Both the position numbers and the translations under genes were made by a program. 51,491 nt of DNA from WHSW01 sp963828755 (GTDB lineage Bacteria; Actinomycetota; Thermoleophilia; Solirubrobacterales; 70-9): contig CAWHFY010000006.1 in NCBI GenBank assembly GCA_963828755.1, positions 1 to 51,491 of the forward strand. Reading direction: 5' to 3'. Shown piece after piece: positions 9,608-18,668 of the stretch; position 1 is the stretch's first letter, and each line of letters begins with the position of its first letter. The notes under the pieces were generated by a model, which was not told where the DNA came from, did no database searches, and worked only from the letters and a program-made list of their open reading frames with translations.

Positions 9608-11013
9608 GCGCGACTCCCTTCGGCCTCGGGCTCCACTGCGAGTGACCCGGCGGGCCTCCCGGGCGGCAGCGCCGACGCGACCACCGCCCCGATCGCGGCG
9701 AACCCGGCCGCGACCGCGATCGCCGGCGCGAAGCCGTCGGCGAACTCGCCGGCGGTGTAGCCGCCCGCGGCGCCGAACACGGCGACCGCGACCGCGATCC
9801 CGAAGACCCCGCCGAGCTCGCGCATCATCGAGTTGGCGCCCGCGGCCTTGCCGACCTCGGCGAGCGAGATCCCCCGCACGACCGCGTTCTGTCCCGACGG
9901 GATCGCCATCGAGACGCCGATTCCGGCGACGATGAACGGGCCGAGCAGTTCCGAGTACGCCATCTGCGAGTCGGCGATCAGCGCCAGCCAGCCCAGCCCG
10001 ACCGCGGTGATCGCGAGCCCGGCGGACATCAGCGCCCGCTCGCCGGCACGGTCGGCGAGCGCGCCGGCGCCGGGGGCGATCAGGATGAAGGTGATCGTCC
10101 ATGGCAGCAGCCGCAGGCCGGTCTCGAGCGGGCCGTAGCCGAGCGCGGTCTGCAGGAACTGCGCGAACAAGAAGACACAGCTGAACAGGGACGCGAGCGT
10201 GAAGAAGATCGCGCCGTTGCCGGCTGCGAAGCCGCGATTCTGAAAGAAGCGCAGTGGCAGCATCGGCTGCGGCGCGCGCCGCTCCCACGCGACGAACGCG
10301 GCGACCAGGACAAGGCCCCCGATCAGCGCGCCGAGCACCTCGGCGCTCCCCCAGCCCGCGTCGTTGGCACGGACCAGCGCCCACACGATGCCGAAGGCCC
10401 CGGTGCTGATCAGCCCCAGCCCGGGCAGGTCGAGCCCGGTGTCGGTGCCGCGGCTCTCGCTCAGTTTGCGCAGCACGAGCGGCGCCGCGATCAGCCCGAT
10501 CGGGACGTTGACCCAGAAGACCCACTCCCAGCTGATCCCCTCGACCACGGCGCCGCCGACCAGCGGCCCGAGCGCGACGGCGATCCCGGTGATCGCGCTG
10601 AACATGCCGATCGCGATCCCGCGCTTGTCGGGCGGGAAGGCGGCGCTCAGCAGGGTGAGCGCGAGCGGCAGCACGAACGCGGCGCCGGCGCCCTGGACGG
10701 TCCGCGCGGCGATCAGCACGCCAACGGTCGGGGCGAGCGCACAGGCGGCGGAGGCGAGCGCGAAAAGGGTCAGCCCGGCCGCGTACATGCGCCGGCGCCC
10801 GAGCCGGTCGCCGAGCGCCGCGGCGGTGATCAGCAGCACGGCGAAGCTCAGGTTGTAGGCGTTCACAGTCCATTCGAGCTGGTCGAGGCCGGCGCCGAGG
10901 TCGAGCCGGATCGTGTTCAGCGCGGCGGCGACGACGAGCGTGTCGAGCGCCGCCATCACCGACCCGATCGCGGTCAGGAAGACGGTCCAGCGCCGGGTGG
11001 CGGGGTCAGTCAT
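9604..11013 (-). CDS. MFS transporter, DHA2 (EmrB/QacA-like) family
   Basis: A major facilitator superfamily exporter of about 469 residues with about 14 membrane segments, the DHA2 drug:H+ antiporter layout. Visible features are the motif A loop GDRLGRRRMY between segments 2 and 3, an N-terminal ALDTLVVAAALNTIRLDLG, and motif C-like ITGIAVALGPLVGGAVVEG. The ATG at 11013 (MTDPATRRW) is preferred because GGAGGC lies a few bases before it; an ATG at 11025 would add four residues. The following monooxygenase-like gene overlaps by four bases. The ECF sigma factor gene at 11118 is divergent, about 100 bp away. Confidence 0.9.
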   Translation of the reverse strand: MTDPATRRWTVFLTAIGSVMAALDTLVVAAALNTIRLDLGAGLDQLEWTVNAYNLSFAVLLITAAALGDRLGRRRMYAAGLTLFALASAACALAPTVGVLIAARTVQGAGAAFVLPLALTLLSAAFPPDKRGIAIGMFSAITGIAVALGPLVGGAVVEGISWEWVFWVNVPIGLIAAPLVLRKLSESRGTDTGLDLPGLGLISTGAFGIVWALVRANDAGWGSAEVLGALIGGLVLVAAFVAWERRAPQPMLPLRFFQNRGFAAGNGAIFFTLASLFSCVFLFAQFLQTALGYGPLETGLRLLPWTITFILIAPGAGALADRAGERALMSAGLAITAVGLGWLALIADSQMAYSELLGPFIVAGIGVSMAIPSGQNAVVRGISLAEVGKAAGANSMMRELGGVFGIAVAVAVFGAAGGYTAGEFADGFAPAIAVAAGFAAIGAVVASALPPGRPAGSLAVEPEAEGSRA

Positions 11014-11104
11014 CGGGGCCTCCATGGGCGGGTTTCAAAGCCATCGCCCGGTTAGACGAAGGTGGACCGGCGAAGTCACCGATGACTTTTCGGTCCCGGA
11101 GGCG

Positions 11105-11110
11105 TCTAAT
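11105..11110 (+). promoter_or_regulatory. Leaderless-type -10 element before sigma factor gene
   Basis: TCTAAT is placed exactly 7 bases before the ATG at 11118. It argues for that start rather than the upstream in-frame ATG at 11082. Confidence 0.45.
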
Positions 11111-11117
11111 CGTGTGG

Positions 11118-12077
11118 ATGTCCGTGGGAACTCAAACCCCGCACACGCCGGTCGCCGACCAGCGCCGACTGCTCGCCGAGGCACAGGCCGGCGACGAGCG
11201 CGCCTTTCGCGAGCTGGTCGAGCCCCACCGCCGGGCGCTCGAGGTGCACGCCTACCGAATGCTCGGATCGACGCCCGACGCCGAGGACATCGTCCAGGAG
11301 ACACTGATGCGCGCCTGGCGGCGGCTCGACCGCTTCGAGCGCCGGTCCACGATCGAGACCTGGCTCTACCGGATCGCCACCAACGCGTGCCTCGACGAGC
11401 TCGAGCGCCGCCCGCGCCGCCCGGAACCGGTCGATCCCTACCCGGACGAGCGCCTGCTCGCCGCCGAGACCGCCGTGGTCGACCCAGCCGCCCGCTACGC
11501 GGAGCGCGAGGGCGTCGAGCTCGCCTTCCTGACCGCGATCCAGCGGCTGCCGGGTCGCCAGCGCGCGATCCTGATTCTCCGCGACGTGCTCGGCTGGACC
11601 GCCGGCGAGGTTGCCGAGCTGCTCGACTCGACCGTCGCCGCGGTCAACTCCGGCCTGCAGCGCGCCCGCGCGACGATCGACACGGAGCTCCCCGCCGAGT
11701 CACGCACCGCAGCCGCGCCCTCGGACCGCGAGCTGCTCGCCGAGTACATCGACGCCTGGGAGCGGGTCGACATGGACGACCTGATCACCCTGATCCGCAC
11801 CGACGCGGTCCTGCGGATGCCGCCGCAGCCATCGATCGCCGGCTCGCGCTCGATCGTCGACTTCTTCGCCGCCGGCCCGTGCCTCGGCACGGCCGCGGTG
11901 ACCACGGTCGAGCCGGCCACCGCTAACGGCCGCCCTGCGGTGATCATGCACCGGCTCCGCGCCGACGGTACCGACGAGCTCCACGGCGTCCTCGTGCTGG
12001 AGGTGCGCGACCGGATGATCGTCGGCTTCGACGCCTACATCGAAGCGCGCCACGTCGAGCTGTTCGAGCGCGCCTGA
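11118..12077 (+). CDS. ECF sigma-70 factor with C-terminal SnoaL-like domain (SigG-like)
   Basis: A sigma-70 family factor of about 319 residues. Region 2 reads AYRMLGSTPDAEDIVQETLMRAWRR with WLYRIATNACLDEL, and region 4 contains LPGRQRAILILRDVLGW and a helix-turn-helix GEVAELLDSTVAAVNSGLQR. A C-terminal extension of about 120 residues (LLAEYIDAWERVDMDDLI to the end) is a SnoaL-like domain, as in actinobacterial SigG-type factors. In such factors the tail is thought to take over regulation in place of a classical anti-sigma factor. No anti-sigma gene is adjacent; the divergent MFS operon and the convergent NTF2-like gene are candidate targets by position only. Start 11118 was chosen over 11082 because of the -10 hexamer spacing. 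Confidence 0.9.
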   Translation: MSVGTQTPHTPVADQRRLLAEAQAGDERAFRELVEPHRRALEVHAYRMLGSTPDAEDIVQETLMRAWRRLDRFERRSTIETWLYRIATNACLDELERRPRRPEPVDPYPDERLLAAETAVVDPAARYAEREGVELAFLTAIQRLPGRQRAILILRDVLGWTAGEVAELLDSTVAAVNSGLQRARATIDTELPAESRTAAAPSDRELLAEYIDAWERVDMDDLITLIRTDAVLRMPPQPSIAGSRSIVDFFAAGPCLGTAAVTTVEPATANGRPAVIMHRLRADGTDELHGVLVLEVRDRMIVGFDAYIEARHVELFERA

Positions 12078-12078
12078 G

Positions 12079-12483
12079 CTACGCCTCGGGGTCGTCGACG
12101 CCCGCGGCGGCGAGCGCCTCGGGCCAGGAGAAGAAGCCGTCGAGGCGGGCGATCTTCTCGCCCGCGAACGTGAACACGCAGCCGATCGCCTGATCGATCC
12201 AGGCGCCGCCCGCCTTCACCCGGCCGCGGTGGTAGTAGAGGCCGACCACGCGGTCGTCGCCGGCGTCGATCAGCCGCTCCTCGCGCCAGTGGTACTCGTC
12301 GAAGCCGCCGCGCCAGGCGCCGAGCGCCGCGTGCAGGCCGTCGAGGCCGTAGTAGACCGGGTCGTCGGGCCAGTCGGCGGGCATGTGCAGCTCGGCGTCG
12401 GCCGCGTAGAAGCTCGGCCAGTCGCCGCCGGAGTTGAAGGCCCGGTTCAGGGCTCGCAGGAGCTCGAGCTGCTCGGCGGACAC
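12079..12483 (-). CDS. SnoaL-like / NTF2-like protein
   Basis: A 134-residue protein with the NTF2-like fold pattern: N-terminal helix LLRALNRAFNSGGDW, the DAELHMPADWPDDPVYYG loop, a GLDGLHAALGAWRGG helix, then strands DDRVVGLYYHRGRVK and IGCVFTFAGEKIARLDGFFS. The family is often annotated as nuclear transport factor 2 or DUF4440-like; members include isomerases and binding proteins. It starts with GTG; a GATACT hexamer lies 7 bases upstream. Its stop is one base from the stop of the sigma factor gene, which itself ends in a related domain. Function is not assigned. Confidence 0.85.
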   Translation of the reverse strand: MSAEQLELLRALNRAFNSGGDWPSFYAADAELHMPADWPDDPVYYGLDGLHAALGAWRGGFDEYHWREERLIDAGDDRVVGLYYHRGRVKAGGAWIDQAIGCVFTFAGEKIARLDGFFSWPEALAAAGVDDPEA

Positions 12484-12526
12484 GCCACTCAGTATCTCGC
12501 GACCGCGTCGGCCGCGAAGGCCGGTT

Positions 12527-12532
12527 TAGGAT
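12527..12532 (+). promoter_or_regulatory. Leaderless-type -10 element
   Basis: TAGGAT lies 7 bases before the ATG at 12540; no Shine-Dalgarno sequence is visible. Confidence 0.55.
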
Positions 12533-12539
12533 CGCCCCG

Positions 12540-13310
12540 ATGACCCCGCTTCGAACCGGCTTCGTGATCGCCGGCCTCGCGTCGTTCGTGCTCGCGATCG
12601 GGTTCATCAACCAGGCGTCCTGGGCGACCGACCTGTGGCCGTGGGAGGCGACGCCGCTCTCCTACATCTTCATCGCCTCGATCCTGGTCGCGATCGCGAG
12701 CCCGGTGCTCTGGATCGCGGTCACCGGCGAGTTGGCGGCGATGCAGGCGGGGGCGATCGACCTCGCGATCACCTACGGCGGCGCGACTATCTACCTGGTC
12801 ACCCTCGCCGGCGACGCCGGCCAGCCGTCGCTCGGCCCCTACGTCGCCGTCTTCGGGATCGGCTTCCTGGCGATGGTGATCACGTTCGCGCGCTCGCGCT
12901 CGATCCCCTGGCAGGACCACCGGCCGATGCCGGGCCCGGTGCGGCTCTCGTTCGCCGCCTTCGCGGTGATGCTGATCGGCGCCGGCACGGCGCTCGTCTT
13001 TCAGGCCGACATCTTCCCCTGGGCGCTGGGCGACGAGACGTCGGTGATGTTCGGGCTCATCTACCTCGGCGCCGCGGCCTACTTCATCTGGGGCTTCCTG
13101 AGCCCGGCGTGGCCGAACGCCGCCGGGCAGCTGATCGGCTTTCTCGCCTACGACCTCGTGCTGATCGGCCCGTTCGTGGACCAGTTCTCAAACGTCTCCG
13201 GCGGCCAGCTGACGAGCCTGATCGTCTACACCGTCTTCGTCATCTACAGCGGCACGCTCGCGGTCCACTACCTGTTCCTCGCCGAGGCGACCCGGCTGCG
13301 GATCTCCTAG
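12540..13310 (+). CDS. Integral membrane protein of unknown function
   Basis: A 256-residue, very hydrophobic protein with about eight membrane segments, for example GFVIAGLASFVLAIGFI, YIFIASILVAIASPVLWIAV, FGIGFLAMVITFA and LIGFLAYDLVLIGPF. No transporter or enzyme signature is recognised. Charged residues are few and lie in short loops (RSRSIPWQDHRPMP). The start is well supported by ATG plus a -10 hexamer 7 bases upstream. The stop overlaps the convergent NERD-like gene by four bases. Confidence 0.8.
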   Translation: MTPLRTGFVIAGLASFVLAIGFINQASWATDLWPWEATPLSYIFIASILVAIASPVLWIAVTGELAAMQAGAIDLAITYGGATIYLVTLAGDAGQPSLGPYVAVFGIGFLAMVITFARSRSIPWQDHRPMPGPVRLSFAAFAVMLIGAGTALVFQADIFPWALGDETSVMFGLIYLGAAAYFIWGFLSPAWPNAAGQLIGFLAYDLVLIGPFVDQFSNVSGGQLTSLIVYTVFVIYSGTLAVHYLFLAEATRLRIS

Positions 13311-13942
13311 GGGGCGAGCCGGGCGCGCAGCGCCGTCGCGACCGGCCCGACGTCGAGCGGCTCGCCCGACGGCTCGCGCGCGGCGAGCCGCGCGACCTCG
13401 CCCGGGTCGTCGATCAGGATGCCGCCGATCTCGAGGCTCTCGGCGAGCGGGTTGCCGTCGAGGTTGGTGAGCGAGAGCGCGCCGACGACGTCGGCGCCTT
13501 CGATCCGGGCCTCGATCAGGACCATGCGCACGACCCCGAGCTGGGCGTCGAGGCTGTCGATCAGGCGGGCGTGGCGGCGAACGCCGAGGAAGAGCTCGCC
13601 GTCGCGAAGCTCGGCCTCGCCCTCGTAGCTGCGGCTCGCGATCACGGTGACGCCGCCGGGTCCGACCGCGATGTGATCGATCCGGGTGTTGGTGCCCGGG
13701 ATCAGCAGGTCGTGCTCGATCACGACGCCGGAGCCGCGCAGGTGGCGCTCGAGCCGCTTCGCCGTCAGCTGCTCGAGCTCCGCCCCGCTCGGGCGCGGGC
13801 GCTCGTCTCTCGAATCGCGCGAGTGGAGGTAGTCGATCTTGCCGAGGCCGCCGATCATCTCGATGTCGCGCAGCAACCGCAGCTCGGCCCGCCGCTCCGC
13901 CTCGGCACGCGCATCCCTCCCCGCTGCAGGCTCGGCCGTCAC
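13307..13942 (-). CDS. NERD-like protein with degenerate nuclease motif
   Basis: A protein of about 211 residues containing a NERD (nuclease-related) domain: GAELEQLTAKRLERHL helix, then TRIDHIAVGPGGVTVI, the strand that in active members is followed by an E-x-K pair. Here the corresponding residues read ASRSY, so Glu and Lys of the PD-(D/E)XK centre appear to be lost and the protein is probably not a nuclease. The GTG at 13942 was chosen because the longer open frame runs into the divergent gene at 14019. The C-terminal half (SLTNLDGNPLAESLEI) is not recognised. Confidence 0.7.
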   Translation of the reverse strand: MTAEPAAGRDARAEAERRAELRLLRDIEMIGGLGKIDYLHSRDSRDERPRPSGAELEQLTAKRLERHLRGSGVVIEHDLLIPGTNTRIDHIAVGPGGVTVIASRSYEGEAELRDGELFLGVRRHARLIDSLDAQLGVVRMVLIEARIEGADVVGALSLTNLDGNPLAESLEIGGILIDDPGEVARLAAREPSGEPLDVGPVATALRARLAP

Positions 13943-14018
13943 ATCCCCGCTATCGACCGGTCGGCGACGCCCCACAACCCCTCTCGACACGAGTACTAGG
14001 CGGTGCAAGACTCGTCCC

Positions 14019-14426
14019 GTGGCCGAGCTCGACCCCGAAGTCCGCCAACTGCTCGCGGGGGCCAACTTCGTCAGCCTCGCGACCCTGACCGCCGACGGCG
14101 CCCCGCACGCGACCACGGTCTGGAGCGACGTCGAGCGCGAGCACCCGTGCTTTTTCACCCAGCCGAGCTCGTTCAAGGCCCGCAACATCGACGGCGATCC
14201 TCGGGTCGCGATGAGCGTCGTCGACCGCGATAACCCGTACCGCACCGGCCAGCTGCGCGGTCACGTGATCGAGACGATCTGGGAAGACGAGGCGCTCGAG
14301 ATCATCGACCGGATGTCGCGCACGTACACCGGTGAGAACTTCCCGAGGCGATCGGGGGTCGTTTACCTGATCGAGGTCGCGACCTCGCGGTTCACCGAGC
14401 TGCCGTTCAGCGACAGGCCGGGCTGA
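14019..14426 (+). CDS. Pyridoxamine 5'-phosphate oxidase-like, split-barrel F420/FMN-binding protein
   Basis: A 135-residue split-barrel protein of the PPOX class, typical of actinobacterial F420- or FMN-dependent enzymes. The start VRQLLAGANFVSLATLTADG is followed by PHATTVWSDVE, the usual cofactor-contacting strand, then a segment with FKARNIDGDPRVAMSV and a helix IIDRMSRTYTGENF. The GTG at 14019 gives the normal family length; a longer open frame upstream overlaps the divergent gene and is unlikely. The reaction, probably F420H2-dependent reduction of an unknown substrate, cannot be fixed. The Crp/Fnr gene begins 19 bp downstream. Confidence 0.88.
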   Translation: MAELDPEVRQLLAGANFVSLATLTADGAPHATTVWSDVEREHPCFFTQPSSFKARNIDGDPRVAMSVVDRDNPYRTGQLRGHVIETIWEDEALEIIDRMSRTYTGENFPRRSGVVYLIEVATSRFTELPFSDRPG

Positions 14427-14433
14427 GCGGGCC

Positions 14434-14439
14434 TATCGT
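14434..14439 (+). promoter_or_regulatory. Leaderless-type -10 element before Crp/Fnr gene
   Basis: TATCGT lies 6 bases before the GTG at 14446, in the short gap after the preceding gene, so the regulator may have its own promoter. Confidence 0.4.
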
Positions 14440-14445
14440 GGGGGC

Positions 14446-15117
14446 GTGGACCGCTTGGAGGTAGAGCGAGCGACGTTTCTCGATCTGCTCTCGGAGCCCG
14501 ATCGCCTCGAGCTCGAGCGCCGCGCCGGGAGGCGGCGATTCAAGCGCGGCGCGACCCTGATGAACGAGGGCGGCCCCGGCGCCGAGGTGATGCTGCTGGT
14601 CGCCGGTCGGGTCAAGGTGACCGTCACCACCGCGGGACGCGAGATCGTGCTCGGCTTCCAGGGGCCGGGCGAGCTGATCGGCGAGCTCGCGGTGATCGAC
14701 GACGAGCCGCGCTCGGGGACGACCGAGGCGCTCGAGCCGGTCGAGGCGCTGGCGATCGGCGCCGCCGACTTCCACGCCCTGCTCGAGCGGCCGACCTTCG
14801 CGACCGCGATGCTGCGCTCGCTCGTGCGCCGGTTTCGCGACGCCGACCGCGGCCGGATCGAGTTCGCCGCCTCGCAGTCGCTCGGCCGGGTCGCATCGCG
14901 CCTCGTCGAGCTGGCCGAGCATCACGGGGAGCCCGACGGCGACGGGATCGCGATCACCCTGCCGATCACCCAGGAGGAGCTCGCCGGTTGGACCGGGTCG
15001 TCGCGCGAGGCGGTGGCGAAGTCGCTCGCCTCGCTGCGCGGGCTGGGGGCGATCCGCACCGAGCGGCGGCGGATCGTCGTCCTCGACCTCGAGGCGCTGC
15101 AGCGCCAGGCAGCCTGA
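14446..15117 (+). CDS. Crp/Fnr family transcription regulator
   Basis: A 223-residue regulator with an N-terminal cyclic-nucleotide-binding domain and a C-terminal winged helix. The phosphate-binding cassette reads GELIGELAVIDDEPRSGTTE and keeps the Glu and the Arg-Ser pair that contact cAMP in CRP, so a cyclic nucleotide ligand is plausible. The DNA-binding domain contains LPITQEELAGWTGSSREAVA, a typical recognition-helix region. The next gene, 17 bp downstream, encodes a class III nucleotide cyclase, suggesting that synthase and receptor are co-transcribed. The GTG start has a -10-like hexamer 6 bases upstream. Confidence 0.93.
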   Translation: MDRLEVERATFLDLLSEPDRLELERRAGRRRFKRGATLMNEGGPGAEVMLLVAGRVKVTVTTAGREIVLGFQGPGELIGELAVIDDEPRSGTTEALEPVEALAIGAADFHALLERPTFATAMLRSLVRRFRDADRGRIEFAASQSLGRVASRLVELAEHHGEPDGDGIAITLPITQEELAGWTGSSREAVAKSLASLRGLGAIRTERRRIVVLDLEALQRQAA

Positions 15118-15134
15118 GCGGCGAGACTGAGCCG

Positions 15135-18100
15135 ATGGTCTGCCGCAGCTGCCAGACCGAGAACAACGAGGGGGCGCGCTTCTGCCGGGCCTGCGGAGCG
15201 TCGCTGGCGTTGGCCTGCCCGAGCTGCGGCGCTCCGCACGACCCCGACCAGGCCTTCTGCGATCAGTGCGGGACGCGGCTCGAGGCCGGCGCGAGCGCCG
15301 CTCCGCCCGCCGTCTCGGCACCCGAGCTGCGGGTCGCCTCGGTCCTCTTCGTCGACCTGGTCGGCTATACGCCGCTGTCGGAGACCCGCGACGTCGAGGA
15401 GGTCCGCGACCTGCTCAGCGGCTACTTCGACCTCGCCCGGACGATCGTCGACCGCTACGGCGGCACGGTCGAGAAGTTCATCGGCGACGCGGTGATGGCG
15501 GTCTGGGGCGTTCCGGTCGCCCGCGGTGACGACGCCGAGCGCTCGGTGCGCGCGGGGCTCGAGCTCGTCGACGCGGTCGCGCGCTTCGGCGAAACCGTCG
15601 GCGTCGCCACGCTGCAGGCCCGCGCCGGCGTCGCCACCGGGCAGGTCGCGGCGCTCGCCACTCCCGGCGAGGGTCTGGTGATCGGCGACCGCGTCAACAC
15701 CGCCTCCCGGGTGCAGGCCGCGGCCGAGCCCGGCACCGTGTTCGTCGACGACGCCACCCGCCACGCGACCGCAGCGGCGATCGCCTTCGAGGATGCCGGC
15801 GAGCACGCGGTCAAGGGCAAGGCAGCGCCGCTTCGCCTGCACCGCGCCCAGCGGGTCACCGGCGGCGTCTCCGGGACCCAGTTGCGCACCGGGCTCGAGC
15901 CGCCGTTCGTCGGCCGGGCCGCCGAGCTGCGGCTGATCAAGGACCTCTTTCACGCCTCCGTCGACCGCGGGGTCGCCCGCCTGGTCGGGGTGACGGGGCC
16001 CGCCGGGGTCGGCAAGACGCGGCTCGGGACCGAGCTCTCTCACTACGTCGACGGGCTCGCGACCGACGTCCTCTGGCACTTCGGCCGCTGCCTGTCATTC
16101 GGCGACGGGGTGGCGCACTGGGCGCTCGCCGAGATGGTCCGCCAGCGGCTCGGGATCGCCGAGGACGCGCCGGCCGACGAGGCCGACGCCCGGATCGCCG
16201 ACGGCCTGCGCCACTGGATCGCCGACCCGGACGAGCGCGAGCGGGTCGGCGAAGCGCTCCGGGCCCTGCTCGGGACCGCCGAGCCCGGCCTGGCGCGCGA
16301 GGAGCTGTTCGCGGCCTGGCGGCTGTTCTTCGAGCGGCTCGCCGAGCGCGACCCGGTCGTGCTCGTGTTCGAGGACATGCACTGGGCCGACGACGGCCTG
16401 CTCGACTTCCTCGAGCGGTTGTTGGACTGGTCGGCCGAGCACCCGATCTTCGTCTGCTGTTTCGCCCGGCCCGAGATCGCCGAGCGCCGCCCCGGCTGGC
16501 CGGGCGCGGTCGCCAACGCGACCGGGCTGGCGCTCGCGCCGCTCGACGCCGAGCGGATCGGCGAGCTGCTCGACGGGACGGTCTCGGGGCTGCCCGGCGG
16601 CCTGCGCGCCCGGATCGTCGAGCACTCCGAGGGCATCCCGCTGTACGCGGTCGAGACGGTGCGCGCGCTCGCCGACCGCGGGGCGCTCGCCAGCGGCGAC
16701 GCGGGCCTCGCCGCCTCCGCCGAGATCGGCGAGCTCGACGTGCCGCCGAGCCTGCAGTCGCTGCTCTCGGCGCGCCTCGACGCGCTCGCGGGCGACGAGC
16801 GTGAGCTGATCCGGGCGATGGCGGTCTTCGGTTCGCGCTTCCCCCGCGCGAGCGCGGGGGCGCTGACCAATTTCGCCGACGGTCGCCTCGACGAGGCGCT
16901 CGCCTCGCTGGTCGGCCGCGAGATCCTCTCGATCGCGACCGATCCGCTGTCACCCGAGCGCGGCCAGTACGCGTTCGCCCAGGGCATGCTCCGAACGGTC
17001 GCCTACGAGATGATCGGGCGGCGCGATCGCAAGGCCCTTCACCTCGCCGCCGCCGAGCACGTGCGGGCGAGCTTCAGCGGCGAGCGCGACGAGGTCGCCG
17101 AGGTGATCGCCGCGCATCTGCTCGGCGCCTACCGCGCCGCCGCCGGCGACCCCGACGAGGACGAGCTGCGAGCGCGGGCGATCGCGGCGCTGAGGGCAGC
17201 CTCGCAGCGGGCCGCCGGCCTCGGCGCCCCCGAGAGCGGCTCGCGGTCGCTGCGGACCGCGGCCGAGATCGCCACCGACCCGGGCGAGCGCGCCGAGCTG
17301 ACGGCGGCGGCCGGCCGCCTCGAGGCCGACGCGGGCAACTACGAGACCGCGCTGCAGCTGCTCGAAGCGGCCGCCGCGACCCATCGCGAGGCCGGGAGCG
17401 AGCGCGAGGCGGCGCGGCTTGCCGGGTCGATCGGCCACGTACGCGGCCGGCTCGGGACCGACGACGCCGCGACCATCGGGCCGATGCGCGAGGCGCTCGC
17501 GATCCTCGGCGACGACGAGCGCGACCCCGACGTCGCGGCCCTGTGGTGCGACCTCGGCCGGGCGCTGCTGTTCACCGGGCACGCCGAGGAGGCGGGCGAG
17601 CTGTTCGACCGCTCGCTGAGCGCGGCCGAGGCGCTCGAGCTGCACGACGTGACCTGCCGGGCGCTCGACCTGAAGGCGATCTACATGGAGTACCTGGGCC
17701 GGTTCGCCGAGGCGCGCGCCCTGCACGAGGCGTCGTTCGAGATCAGCCAGCGCCACCGGGTCTCGCGCGGGCACGTCGCGCTCACCAACCTCGCCGTGCT
17801 GCTCGTCACCCAGGACATGCCCGGCGCGATCGGGGCGTGCGAGCGGGGCTTGGAGGCGTCGCGGCGACGCGGCGACCGCTCCGGCGAGAGCCTCGCGATC
17901 GGCAACCTGATGGCGGGCTGGCTGTACGCCGGCGACTGGGATTCGAGCGCCGAGCTCGCCGCGCGGGCGCTCGCCGAGGACCTCGACCGCCCCGACGTCG
18001 AGTACATCCACCAACAGCACGGGCTGCTGCGCGTGTTCCGCGGCGAGCTCGACGCCGCGCGGCTCAGCCTCGAGGGCGCGGCGGCGCTCGCTCCGCGTGC

Positions 18101-18659
18101 CGACATCGAGGCGCGCCACGCCTACGTCACCCTCGACGGCCTGCTCGCGCTCGCCGCGGATGAGCCCGAGCGCGGCCTCGAGCTGCTCGCCGCCACCGCC
18201 CGCGAGGGCTTCGAGAGCCAGGGCGCCTCGAGCGAGAACGTTCGCCTGGTCTGGCCGGGGGCGGTCGGCGCCGCGCTGGCGCTCGGGCGCCTCGACGAGG
18301 CGCGCGAGCTGATCGACCTGCTGGCGCGGATGCGGCCCGGGCTGGTCGCGCCGCTGTTGCGCGCCGAGCTCGAGCGGGCGCGCGGGCTGCTCGCCGCCGC
18401 CGAGGGGGAGCTCGACCGGGCCGCGGTCCTGCTCGCCGACGCGGTCGAAGCGCTGACCGAGCTCGACTACCCGTTCTGGGTCGCGCGGGCGACGGGCGAC
18501 CTGGCCGAGGTGCAGATCGACGCCGGCCGCGGCACCGAGGCCGCGCTGCAACTCGAGCAGGTGATCGAGCCGCTGGTCGCGCTCAGGGCCCGGCCGGAGC
18601 TCGACCGGGCCCGGGCGCTGATCGAGCGCGCCGTTACCGCCGGCGCGCCCGAGCCCTAG
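15135..18659 (+). CDS. Class III adenylate/guanylate cyclase with zinc ribbons, AAA ATPase and TPR repeats
   Basis: A 1174-residue multidomain signalling protein. Residues 1-55 hold a double zinc ribbon (CRSCQTENNEGARFCRAC, then CPSC and CDQC). A class III cyclase domain follows from about residue 65: metal-binding Asp in FVDLVGYTPL and in KFIGDAVMAVWG, and the VNTASRVQ segment of the active site. A STAND/AAA-type ATPase follows, with Walker A GPAGVGKTRL near 287 and Walker B VLVFEDMHWAD near 408. The C-terminal half is helical TPR-like repeats. This layout is common in actinobacteria and suggests a cyclase gated by ATP and a sensed partner. The ATG at 15135 begins the zinc ribbon; upstream extension overlaps the Crp gene. 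No frame change was seen over 3.5 kb. Confidence 0.93.
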   Translation: MVCRSCQTENNEGARFCRACGASLALACPSCGAPHDPDQAFCDQCGTRLEAGASAAPPAVSAPELRVASVLFVDLVGYTPLSETRDVEEVRDLLSGYFDLARTIVDRYGGTVEKFIGDAVMAVWGVPVARGDDAERSVRAGLELVDAVARFGETVGVATLQARAGVATGQVAALATPGEGLVIGDRVNTASRVQAAAEPGTVFVDDATRHATAAAIAFEDAGEHAVKGKAAPLRLHRAQRVTGGVSGTQLRTGLEPPFVGRAAELRLIKDLFHASVDRGVARLVGVTGPAGVGKTRLGTELSHYVDGLATDVLWHFGRCLSFGDGVAHWALAEMVRQRLGIAEDAPADEADARIADGLRHWIADPDERERVGEALRALLGTAEPGLAREELFAAWRLFFERLAERDPVVLVFEDMHWADDGLLDFLERLLDWSAEHPIFVCCFARPEIAERRPGWPGAVANATGLALAPLDAERIGELLDGTVSGLPGGLRARIVEHSEGIPLYAVETVRALADRGALASGDAGLAASAEIGELDVPPSLQSLLSARLDALAGDERELIRAMAVFGSRFPRASAGALTNFADGRLDEALASLVGREILSIATDPLSPERGQYAFAQGMLRTVAYEMIGRRDRKALHLAAAEHVRASFSGERDEVAEVIAAHLLGAYRAAAGDPDEDELRARAIAALRAASQRAAGLGAPESGSRSLRTAAEIATDPGERAELTAAAGRLEADAGNYETALQLLEAAAATHREAGSEREAARLAGSIGHVRGRLGTDDAATIGPMREALAILGDDERDPDVAALWCDLGRALLFTGHAEEAGELFDRSLSAAEALELHDVTCRALDLKAIYMEYLGRFAEARALHEASFEISQRHRVSRGHVALTNLAVLLVTQDMPGAIGACERGLEASRRRGDRSGESLAIGNLMAGWLYAGDWDSSAELAARALAEDLDRPDVEYIHQQHGLLRVFRGELDAARLSLEGAAALAPRADIEARHAYVTLDGLLALAADEPERGLELLAATAREGFESQGASSENVRLVWPGAVGAALALGRLDEARELIDLLARMRPGLVAPLLRAELERARGLLAAAEGELDRAAVLLADAVEALTELDYPFWVARATGDLAEVQIDAGRGTEAALQLEQVIEPLVALRARPELDRARALIERAVTAGAPEP

Positions 18660-18668
18660 GTCCGATCC

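Noticed and set aside
16950..18551. 533-residue open frame opposite the cyclase gene
   Set aside because: It is antisense to the TPR region of a clear gene, with Arg/Gly/Ala-rich composition and no domain: a high-GC shadow.
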